From assembly GCA_902564385.1 (NCBI GenBank), contig CACFAT010000002.1:62001-126000 (forward strand): a stretch of DNA of 64,000 bases, in the 5' to 3' direction. Below, one piece after another: positions 57,901-64,000 of the stretch. The translations under genes and the position numbers were made by a program. Source of the DNA: an uncultured Pelagibacteraceae bacterium. Its GTDB lineage: Bacteria; Pseudomonadota; Alphaproteobacteria; Pelagibacterales; Pelagibacteraceae. Positions within the stretch are counted from its first letter, which is position 1, and every line of letters begins with the position of its first letter. The notes below the pieces were generated by a model, which searched no databases, had not been told where the DNA came from, and worked only from the letters and a program-made list of their open reading frames with translations.

Positions 57901-59190
57901 ATGACTAAAAAGCTTAATATAGCGATTGTTGGATTAGGGCAGATTGGTAATTATCTCTATAATGAATTAAATACAAAAAAAAAAGATATTCTAAAAAAAA
58001 CTGGAAAAAATATCTCTGTTTCTGCAATTTCAGCTAAAAATATTAATAAAAAAAGAAAATTCAGAATTAATAAGAAAATATTTTATAAAGATCCCTTTAA
58101 AATTTTTAAAAATAGTAAAATTGATATTTTAATTGAAGCCATTGGTCAATCTGATGGTATATCAAAAAAAATTGTTGAATTTGCACTTAAGAATAAAATT
58201 CATGTTGTAACTCCTAATAAGGCATTAATTTCTAAACACGGTAATAATCTTTCTAAACTTGCTGAAAAAAATAAAGTTAATTTAGAATTTGAAGCGTCAG
58301 TGGGAGGTGGAATTCCTGTATTAAGAACTATTAAGGAAGGGCTAGCAACTAATAAGATAAGTAAAGTATATGGAATATTAAACGGCACTTGCAATTATAT
58401 ATTATCTGAAATGGAAGAGACTAAGTCTAGCTTTTCAACTGTATTAAAAAAAGCTCAACTATTAGGTTATGCTGAACCTGGTAATCCAAAATTAGATTTA
58501 AATGGTTACGATGCTTTAGCTAAAGTTAAAATTCTTTCTGCTTTAGCGTTTAACAATAAAATATCAAATTCAAAATGTTTAATGGAGGGTATAGAAAATA
58601 TAGAATACAAGGATTTAGAAATTGCAAATCAATTAAATTATAAAATTAAATTATTGGGAATAACAGAAATTGTTAATAATAAATTATTTGAAAGAGTTCA
58701 TCCGTGTTTAATTAAAAAAAATACTTACATCGCAAATGTTAATGGTGTTATGAATGCTGTTATAATTGAGGGTAATCCAGTAGGGGAGAGTGTTTTGCAA
58801 GGAGAAGGCGCCGGCCCTGGTCCCACATCATCTGCTTTAATGTCTGATCTTTTGTCAATTTTACGTGGAAATATCAAATATCCTTTTGGGATTTCAGATA
58901 ATAAAAGAAAATCTCCTTCAATATATAATACAGATAATTATTCTAATGCTTTATATATTAGACTTGAAGTTAAAGACAAACCTGGTGTTCTATCTGAAAT
59001 TACAAAAAAATTTGCTAAACATAAAATTTCTGTACAAAGATTAATACAAATACCAAATAATAAAAATAAAACTGCTTCTATTGTGATTATAACTCACAAA
59101 TCTTTGGAAAAGGATTACCAGAAATGTATTAAATCTTTTAAATCAAATTTAAATATTATTAAAAACCCTGTATTATTAAGACTTTTTTAA
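57901..59190 (+). CDS. hom: Homoserine dehydrogenase
   Basis: Reduces aspartate semialdehyde to homoserine, the branch point to threonine and methionine; MetY uses activated homoserine. IAIVGLGQIGNYLYNEL at the N-terminus binds NAD(P). VTPNKALISKHG near residue 101 and GILNGTCNYILSEMEE near residue 156 are catalytic-domain motifs, with YAEPGNPKLDLNGYDALAK near residue 196. A C-terminal ACT domain begins YIRLEVKDKPGVLSEI. ATG 57901 gives the better N-terminus; ATG 57892 is possible. Confidence 0.95.
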   Translation: MTKKLNIAIVGLGQIGNYLYNELNTKKKDILKKTGKNISVSAISAKNINKKRKFRINKKIFYKDPFKIFKNSKIDILIEAIGQSDGISKKIVEFALKNKIHVVTPNKALISKHGNNLSKLAEKNKVNLEFEASVGGGIPVLRTIKEGLATNKISKVYGILNGTCNYILSEMEETKSSFSTVLKKAQLLGYAEPGNPKLDLNGYDALAKVKILSALAFNNKISNSKCLMEGIENIEYKDLEIANQLNYKIKLLGITEIVNNKLFERVHPCLIKKNTYIANVNGVMNAVIIEGNPVGESVLQGEGAGPGPTSSALMSDLLSILRGNIKYPFGISDNKRKSPSIYNTDNYSNALYIRLEVKDKPGVLSEITKKFAKHKISVQRLIQIPNNKNKTASIVIITHKSLEKDYQKCIKSFKSNLNIIKNPVLLRLF

Positions 59191-60089
59191 TGGAACTTTA
59201 TTTAAAGCTCTTTGAAGTTCTATTCCCTGTATTTTTTATTGTTGGAATTGGTTTTTTATTAGGGAAAAAAAATCCAAATTTCGATACTTCGTTTATAACA
59301 TCTTATGCTGGTAATTTTGGAACTCCAGCTTTAGTAATTTTCTCTCTTACATCTACAGGTGTAACTTTTGATATATTTGCAGAATATTTTATTTATGCAT
59401 TAATATTACTCTCATCATTTGCTTTAATTGGTCTTGTTTTTTTAATTCTTATGAAAAAAGATTATATTAGAGAATTACCTACTTTTTTTTTACCCAATAC
59501 AGGTAATATGGGTATACCAATATGTCTTTTTGCTTACGGTAAATTGGGAATGGGTGTAGCTGCAGCTATATCATCTTTGGTAATACTCTTACATTTTACT
59601 GCTAATATATTTCTTGCAAAACGAAAATTTGATTTTTCAATAATTGCAAAAAGTCCTTCCTTCTATACAATTATTTTGACCGTTATCTTTTTATACTACG
59701 GCAAGGAAATGCCAGTTTTTGTGATTAATACAACAATGCTTTTATCTTATGCAATGATTGTAATGATTTTAATGTCTTTAGGTATTGCTTTAACCCAAAT
59801 GAAAGTATTTTCTTTGAGAGACTCAATTATAACATCAATTGGTAGAGTAATTCTTGGTCCGATTGTAGGTTTTTTTATTATAAAATTTTTTAATTTATCT
59901 GGTTTTGCGGCTGGAGTTTTACTAATTCAATCCTCTATGCCTAGTGCAATATTATGTTATTTGGTTGCTTCAATGTATTCACCAAAAAAAAATGTAGATA
60001 ATATTTCCAGCACAATTGTTGTTTCTACTTTAATGTCATTGGTTACTGTGCCAATTACAGTATTTATTGCTCTTAAATATTTTGCTTAA
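59190..60089 (+). CDS. AEC-family (auxin efflux carrier-like) transporter
   Basis: Ten hydrophobic segments in 299 residues. LFPVFFIVGIGFLLGKK at the N-terminus, PNTGNMGIPICLFAYGKLG near residue 101 (inner-membrane crossing motif) and QSSMPSAILCYLVASMY near residue 249 are family features. Bacterial members carry organic acids such as malonate or malate. The substrate is not predictable. Its ATG overlaps the hom stop by one base. Confidence 0.87.
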   Translation: MELYLKLFEVLFPVFFIVGIGFLLGKKNPNFDTSFITSYAGNFGTPALVIFSLTSTGVTFDIFAEYFIYALILLSSFALIGLVFLILMKKDYIRELPTFFLPNTGNMGIPICLFAYGKLGMGVAAAISSLVILLHFTANIFLAKRKFDFSIIAKSPSFYTIILTVIFLYYGKEMPVFVINTTMLLSYAMIVMILMSLGIALTQMKVFSLRDSIITSIGRVILGPIVGFFIIKFFNLSGFAAGVLLIQSSMPSAILCYLVASMYSPKKNVDNISSTIVVSTLMSLVTVPITVFIALKYFA

Positions 60090-60938
60090 ATGAAAGCAAT
60101 ATTTTTAAATTTATCCGCATGGATGGTTTTGCCCTTTATGGATGCCATTGCAAAATACTTATCTTCGGATTTATCTTTTTTTCAAATAACGTGGGCTAGA
60201 TATTTCTTTACAGTTGTATTCACAACTTTTTTTATGTTTTTATTTTATAGGAAACAATTGAAGTTTTCTCAAAATATCAAATTACAAATAATTAGAGGTT
60301 TGTCTTTATTTTTTGCAAATATATGTTTTTTTTACTCCATTTCTGTAATTTCAATGGCAAAAGCTTTAACATTGGCATTCGTTGCTCCATTGGTCACAAC
60401 TGCTCTTTCTCCATTTTTACTTAAAGAAAAGGTCGGATATAGACGGTGGATTGCTGTGTTAGTCGGTTTTTTTGGTATTTTAGTTGTTATAAGACCTGGA
60501 ATTATAGAGGGTAATCTTGCTAGTTTAGCAGCTATTGGAACAGGCTGTTTTTACGGCTTTTATCTAATAATAACTCGAAAATTACATTCAACAGATAGTC
60601 CTTTACTCACATTGCTGATTACTGGCGTAGTAGGGGCCGTTATCGCATCTTTTTTTGTTCCTATTGTTTGGATTAATCCTACTACAATTCAATGGTCTTG
60701 GATGGCTCTGATGGGTATATTTGCCTGTTTTGGCCATATATTAATCATTATGTCTCTTCGTTACGCTGATGCTTCAAAATTAGCACCATTTGGTTATTTC
60801 GAGATAATAACTAACCTTATTTTAGGTTATTATGTGTTCTCTGATTTTCCTGATAAATATACTTTTATTGGACTTTTCATAATTGTTTCATCAGGGTTAT
60901 ATGTTTTTAAAAGAGAATATTATCATAAATATAAGTAA
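60090..60938 (+). CDS. DMT-superfamily (EamA) transporter
   Basis: Ten hydrophobic helices as two EamA repeats in 282 residues (about 1-135 and 140-275). WMVLPFMDAIAKYLSS opens the first repeat, ALTLAFVAPLVTTALSPFLLKEKVG ends it, and KLAPFGYFEIITNLILGYYVFSDFPD ends the second. Members export metabolites such as amino acids; the direction and substrate are unknown. It begins right after the previous transporter's stop and is the last gene before the gene-free stretch. Confidence 0.87.
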   Translation: MKAIFLNLSAWMVLPFMDAIAKYLSSDLSFFQITWARYFFTVVFTTFFMFLFYRKQLKFSQNIKLQIIRGLSLFFANICFFYSISVISMAKALTLAFVAPLVTTALSPFLLKEKVGYRRWIAVLVGFFGILVVIRPGIIEGNLASLAAIGTGCFYGFYLIITRKLHSTDSPLLTLLITGVVGAVIASFFVPIVWINPTTIQWSWMALMGIFACFGHILIIMSLRYADASKLAPFGYFEIITNLILGYYVFSDFPDKYTFIGLFIIVSSGLYVFKREYYHKYK

Positions 60939-61469
60939 ATATAAGTGTACTATATATTAATATTATACTTTAATTAATATATGTAAACTATTGTATTTAT
61001 TACATTTTATATTATATATAAAATATAGTTTTATATATATAAAATAAAAAAAATTAGAATAAGATTATATAATTTTTTATTAAAAAAGCGCTGATAATTA
61101 AAAATAATCAATAAATATGTAGTTATATGAATTATAAAAATAGACAATAAAATTGGATTATGAGATAGAGGACAATAATTCAATAAAATCAACAATTATG
61201 AGGAAATTTTAGAACAAATCTATTGATAATAAAATCTTAATTTTATTTTGATATGGAAATTTCTTAATATTAATTGATATAAATACAAAAAAAAACAATA
61301 ATTTTCTTGATAATTAACTAAGTAATGCAATTTATGAATATAGTGTTTAATGCCCCAAATATAGGGCTAATTTAGAGATTTCAATTAATAAGCTGCAACC
61401 AATAGGGGAAATTAAAATTTTAATACTAAATGTTGTTAAATTTAAAAAAAACGTTGGTATTGCTTGCTT
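60939..61469 (+). other. 531-bp very AT-rich stretch with no recognised gene
   Basis: The only long gene-free stretch in the window. Base composition is much more extreme than in coding DNA and no reading frame of note is present. Visible structure is limited to a perfect 16-bp TA palindrome (61029-61044), a 14-bp palindrome (61411-61424), and a small hairpin GCCC/GGGC (61352-61367). No DnaA-box cluster or tRNA was seen. It may mark the border of the variable region. Confidence 0.6.
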
Positions 61470-61745
61470 TTAGAGTAAAATTCCTTCAGATTTAAGCAAT
61501 TTTTTCTTAGTTTTTATACCACCTTTTCCAGAATATCCTCCAAGAGATCCATCAGACCTGATTACTCTATGGCAAGGTATTTTAGGGGCATATGGGTTTT
61601 TTCCAATAGCATTAGCTACAGCTCTAACAGCTTTAGGCTTATTAATACCTTTAGCGACTTCAGAATAGGATAAAACACTACCTTTTTTAATTGTTTTAAC
61701 AAATTTCCAAACTTTGATTTGAAATTTTGTACCTCTAAGGATCAT
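61470..61745 (-). CDS. ogt: Methylated-DNA-[protein]-cysteine S-methyltransferase, minimal form
   Basis: Repairs O6-alkylguanine by transferring the alkyl group to its own Cys. GTKFQIKVWKFVK near residue 5, SYSEVAKGINKPKAVRAVANA near residue 27, the active-site KIPCHRVIRSDGS near residue 55 and GGYSGKGGIKTKKKLL are present. The frame is open back to 61787, but ATG 61745 begins the conserved core, and upstream codons fall in a hairpin. At 91 residues it is only the catalytic domain, without the N-terminal domain of Ogt/Ada proteins. Confidence 0.88.
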   Translation of the reverse strand: MILRGTKFQIKVWKFVKTIKKGSVLSYSEVAKGINKPKAVRAVANAIGKNPYAPKIPCHRVIRSDGSLGGYSGKGGIKTKKKLLKSEGILL

Positions 61746-61957
61746 ATATAGAAAAAACCCTGTATCTCTGCACCTTTTCAGGTACAAAGATCAGTAGTTT
61801 TTGGCACGTCGTTGTATGCGCTACCGCCATGCCTTCCACCCCGCAATTTTAGCGCTACTCTGCGTGGTTTTCTGCCCTCTGGGCTTGAATCTCTCGATTT
61901 TTCCCCAGATGGTCAGTTAAGAGTTGCCTCTTAATTCATTTAAGAGATTATCATAGT
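61745..61957 (-). ncRNA. Unidentified structured-RNA candidate in a GC-rich island
   Basis: About 55% G+C by hand count over 61803-61912, in a genome near 30%. Reading the minus strand, helix TCTGGG/CCCAGA (61904-61909 with 61878-61883) encloses a symmetrical internal loop and AATC-GAGA-GATT (61896-61899 with 61888-61891). Further pairings are GCGCTA/TAGCGC (61850-61855 with 61818-61823), GGCA/TGCC (61830-61833 with 61803-61806), an alternating TTAAGAG repeat at the 5' side and an 11-bp hairpin before a T-run at the 3' side. It does not match tRNA, tmRNA, RNase P, SRP or 5S signatures that I know. It could instead be a remnant of foreign DNA. Confidence 0.45.
61752..61791 (-). terminator. Terminator-like hairpin at the 3' end of the GC-rich island
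   Basis: On the minus strand an 11-bp stem (arms 61781-61791 and 61764-61774, three G-T pairs) with a six-base loop is followed, after six bases, by a run of six T. The gap between stem and T-run is longer than ideal, so efficiency is doubtful. Confidence 0.45.
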
Positions 61958-62028
61958 GCAAATATGATTTGTATCACTTTATAGTTGATTATTAAGTGTT
62001 TTTAACAGCTGTGAATAGTGTTAATAAA

Positions 62029-62208
62029 CTATCTAGGTCCAACGAAAATTAGAATAAAATAAGATAAATAGAAAATTATTGTTAAAACAGATAAGAAATA
62101 TACTTCTAATGATTTTCCATTTTTTTTGTAAACTAAATAACTCAGTATAGTTAAACCTAAAGATATAATTAAAAAATAGCTTGTAGGAATTTCACCATCT
62201 ATAGTCAT
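62029..62208 (-). CDS. Small two-helix membrane protein, unknown function
   Basis: A 59-residue frame with ATG start and TAG stop. Hydrophobic segments at residues 11-27 (YFLIISLGLTILSYLVY) and 36-56 (VYFLSVLTIIFYLSYFILIF) are joined by the basic loop KKNGKS. It ends VGPR. The length is too short for most gene finders. Codon use is like the neighbouring genes and the hydrophobic pattern is regular, which argues for a real gene. It lies between the GC-rich island and the recombinase. No family is recognised. Confidence 0.6.
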   Translation of the reverse strand: MTIDGEIPTSYFLIISLGLTILSYLVYKKNGKSLEVYFLSVLTIIFYLSYFILIFVGPR

Positions 62209-62229
62209 GAAATTTTTGTTTTAATTCAT

Positions 62230-62258
62230 TTGACATTTAAAATCACTTAATATATTAC
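62230..62258 (+). promoter_or_regulatory. Probable promoter of the tyrosine recombinase gene
   Basis: A perfect TTGACA (62230-62235), 17-base spacer and TATTAC (62253-62258), directly upstream of the recombinase ATG at 62292. An inverted repeat follows at the expected transcription start. Confidence 0.5.
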
Positions 62259-62261
62259 TAA

Positions 62262-62280
62262 TGATAATTAATTGTTATCA
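62262..62280. promoter_or_regulatory. Operator-like inverted repeat before the recombinase gene
   Basis: TGATAA (62262-62267) and TTATCA (62275-62280) form a 6-bp inverted repeat with a 7-base spacer. It lies just downstream of the -10 box and 12 bases before the ATG, where a repressor or the recombinase itself could block transcription. This is a motif observation only. Confidence 0.4.
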
Positions 62281-62291
62281 ATAGTAATTAT

Positions 62292-63245
62292 ATGAATGAA
62301 CTGACAACAGACCTAAAATCGCTTCATGAGGCAACTTTAAATAACCTTAAAAGCTCAAAGGCAAATAATACATTAAGAGCTTATAGGTCTGACTTTAAAG
62401 ATTTCGGAACTTTTTGCGCTAAACATGGATTAGATTCATTGCCAACAGAGCCAAAAATAGTTTCATTATACCTAACCCACCTCTCTAAAAACTCAAAAAT
62501 AAGTACCTTAAGACGAAGATTAGTATCTATAAGCATGGTTCACAAATTGAAAGGGCATTATCTAGACACGAAACATCCAATCATTGTTGAAAATTTGATG
62601 GGAATAAGAAGGGTCAAAGGAAGTATTCAGAAAGGTAAAAAACCATTATTAATCAATCATTTAAAATCAATTATTAATATAATAAATGAACAAAAAACTG
62701 AGGAGATAAAAAAACTTAGAGACAAAACAATAATATTGATTGGCTTTGGAGGAGGTTTTAGAAGAACAGAGCTCATTTCAATTGATTGTGAGGATTTAGA
62801 ATTTGTTCCTGAGGGTCTAAAAATCACTATTAAGAGATCAAAAACTGACCAATTTGGAGAAGGAATGATTAAAGGACTACCCTACTTCGGTAATGAAAAT
62901 TACTGTCCTGTTATAAATCTAAAAAAATGGTTAAAGATATCTAAAATTAAATCTGGACCTATTTTTAGAAGATTTTCTAAAGGTTTATCATTAACAGATA
63001 ATAGATTAACTGACCAATCTGTAGTTTTATTAATTAAGGAGTATTTAAAGTTAGCTGGTATCGAAAACGAAAATTTTTCAGGTCATAGTTTACGGTCGGG
63101 ATTTGCAACAGTAGCTGCTGATTCAGGCGCTGACGAGCGAAGCATAATGGCTATGACAGGTCATAAAACAACACAAATGGTTAGAAGATATATTAGAGAG
63201 GCAAATATATTTAAAAATAATGCATTAAATAAAATTAAAATATAA
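62292..63245 (+). CDS. Tyrosine recombinase / integrase
   Basis: Site-specific recombinase of 317 residues. A SAM-like N-terminal core-binding domain (about 5-100; NTLRAYRSDFKDFGTFCAKH) is followed by the catalytic domain. That carries the first Arg in GFGGGFRRTELISID (about 157), Lys in IKRSKTDQFGEG, HSLRSGFATVAADSGAD (about 267; His-x-x-Arg), TGHKT (about 291) and the nucleophile Tyr in RRYIREA (about 300). All six catalytic positions are present, so it should be active. Sequence style suggests a mobile-element integrase rather than XerC/D. It is single, with no excisionase seen. Confidence 0.92.
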   Translation: MNELTTDLKSLHEATLNNLKSSKANNTLRAYRSDFKDFGTFCAKHGLDSLPTEPKIVSLYLTHLSKNSKISTLRRRLVSISMVHKLKGHYLDTKHPIIVENLMGIRRVKGSIQKGKKPLLINHLKSIINIINEQKTEEIKKLRDKTIILIGFGGGFRRTELISIDCEDLEFVPEGLKITIKRSKTDQFGEGMIKGLPYFGNENYCPVINLKKWLKISKIKSGPIFRRFSKGLSLTDNRLTDQSVVLLIKEYLKLAGIENENFSGHSLRSGFATVAADSGADERSIMAMTGHKTTQMVRRYIREANIFKNNALNKIKI

Positions 63246-63250
63246 TAATC

Positions 63251-64000
63251 TTAAATTAGCATATCTCTGTATCTATCAATTTTTTTTGAAATATAATTAT
63301 TTGTTAAGTAAAAATGATTATAAATCCTTTTTTGTAATGATTTCTTTAAAGACACATTTTTAATTAGTTTTTCGATTGAATTTTCAATATTTTTAACAGT
63401 TAAAGAATTTATTTTCATAGCTTTTGGAGATGCCTCACTAAGCCCACCTCTATCCGTAATTATTACAGCACATCCTGCACTTGAAGCTTCTAAAGCAGTT
63501 CTACCAAAGGGTTCGTCCCATCGAGAGCAAACAACTGAAATATCTGACTTTACAAACCATTTTGTAACAACATTATATTTTTGAAAACCCAAAATTTTCA
63601 AATTTTTATGAACAAAAATATGGTTTTCTCTAGGTTCATCACCAATAACTATAGCTTTCCAATCAGGATTATTATTTAATACACTTATAATAGCCTTTCC
63701 AAATAAATCATAACCTTTAGAGGCATTTAATCTACCAACAAATAAAATTATTTTTTTTTTATTTTTAAAATTAATTGTTTTTTTACTAGTTGATTGATTA
63801 ATAACTTCGAGTTTATTAGTATTGTATTTTTTATTTAAACCTTTCATAAATTTATTTAAAGTCCAATTACTATTAAATATTATTTTTTTTGTTTTATTAA
63901 ATATATCAATTCTTTCCTTCAAAGTTTTCGACGATTTCATTTCTAGTGGATTATTATGAAAATATAGAACAATATTATTATTTATCTCATAAATAGAATT
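63251..64000 (-). CDS. Glycosyltransferase (GT4-like), N-terminus beyond the window
   Basis: The frame is open to the right edge, so the gene is partial at its 5' end; the ATG at 63940 is internal, because residues before it (VLYFHNNPLEMKSSK) are typical family sequence. The C-terminal GT-B domain has ILFVGRLNASKGYDLFGKAI, the nucleotide-sugar-binding region, and CSRWDEPFGRTALEASSAGCAVI with the conserved Glu. It probably builds surface polysaccharide. It is convergent with the recombinase and marks entry into a cell-surface gene cluster. Confidence 0.88.
   Translation of the reverse strand, partial: NSIYEINNNIVLYFHNNPLEMKSSKTLKERIDIFNKTKKIIFNSNWTLNKFMKGLNKKYNTNKLEVINQSTSKKTINFKNKKKIILFVGRLNASKGYDLFGKAIISVLNNNPDWKAIVIGDEPRENHIFVHKNLKILGFQKYNVVTKWFVKSDISVVCSRWDEPFGRTALEASSAGCAVIITDRGGLSEASPKAMKINSLTVKNIENSIEKLIKNVSLKKSLQKRIYNHFYLTNNYISKKIDRYRDMLI

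Noticed and set aside
61781..61912. 44-codon open frame on the minus strand in the GC-rich island (Arg/Gly-rich)
   Set aside because: It has no ATG and no plausible start before the conserved-looking part. The region is better explained by RNA structure. It is kept only as a possible remnant of a coding sequence.
61745..61957. GC-rich island as tRNA, tmRNA, RNase P RNA, SRP RNA, 5S rRNA or an integron attC site
   Set aside because: No T-arm/acceptor pairing, no tmRNA tag or GGATTCGAC start, no GAGGAAAGTCCGGGC, no SRP GGAAG tetraloop helix, no 5S consensus, and no paired GTTRRRY/RYYYAAC core sites were seen.
63251..63940. Complete glycosyltransferase starting at the ATG at 63940
   Set aside because: The frame stays open to the window edge and the preceding codons encode conserved family sequence, so the gene is cut by the window and the ATG is internal.
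1..64000. CRISPR arrays, insertion sequences and rRNA genes
   Set aside because: No regularly spaced repeats, no transposase, and no rRNA-like sequence were seen anywhere in the window.

Overview
The window is a densely packed, AT-rich stretch of an alphaproteobacterial chromosome. It has very short or absent intergenic gaps, heavy use of Lys, Ile and Asn codons, and many stop-start overlaps. Together with the gene order and a four-subunit sarcosine oxidase, this points to a streamlined marine SAR11-clade (Pelagibacterales) bacterium. The assignment is by pattern recognition, not by a search.

Layout. Positions 1-4310 are the end of the ribosomal protein superoperon (rplO, secY, adk, rpsM, rpsK, rpoA, rplQ). 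Positions 4321-16582 hold housekeeping genes: a pseudouridine synthase, lipB, mgtE, panC, galU-ugd, and a minus-strand block of pyrB, a PyrC-like protein, plsY, topA and ridA, then ruvX. Positions 16632-22707 carry gatCAB, an O-methyltransferase, trhO and a MATE exporter. Positions 22681-27761 are the sarcosine oxidase operon soxBDAG, followed by a tRNA-Ser and a soluble-type lytic transglycosylase. Positions 30158-37485 form one long co-directional run (dapA, smpB, folK, spoT/rel, pyrE, pdxJ, acpS, lepB, rnc, recO). Positions 37471-45833 hold hemB, a 2-oxoglutarate oxygenase-like gene, rpiB, glyA, nrdR, the riboflavin cluster ribD-ribE-ribB-ribH, nusB and thiL. Positions 45916-55594 hold the proton pyrophosphatase, a BamE-like lipoprotein, a cytochrome bc1 chaperone, rpmF-plsX-ihfA-merR-rpmG, chorismate mutase, ctaA and a metY operon. 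Positions 55749-60938 hold rplM-rpsI, argC, a small lipoprotein, hom and two transporters.

From about 60939 the character changes. A 531-bp extremely AT-rich stretch without genes is followed by a minimal O6-alkylguanine-DNA alkyltransferase. Next comes a compact GC-rich island of roughly 110-200 bp with nested helices and a terminator-like hairpin. After that are a 59-residue two-helix membrane protein, a tyrosine recombinase with its own promoter and operator-like repeat, and a truncated glycosyltransferase running off the window. This looks like the edge of a variable genomic island, and it is the best place to look for something undescribed.

The genes suggest a heterotroph that demethylates sarcosine to glycine and one-carbon units (soxBDAG with glyA), uses reduced-sulfur assimilation by a MetY-type enzyme, and couples pyrophosphate hydrolysis to proton pumping. 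Several proteins show altered key residues: NrdR zinc ribbon, PyrC metal site and the RibA half of RibB. These are listed as findings.
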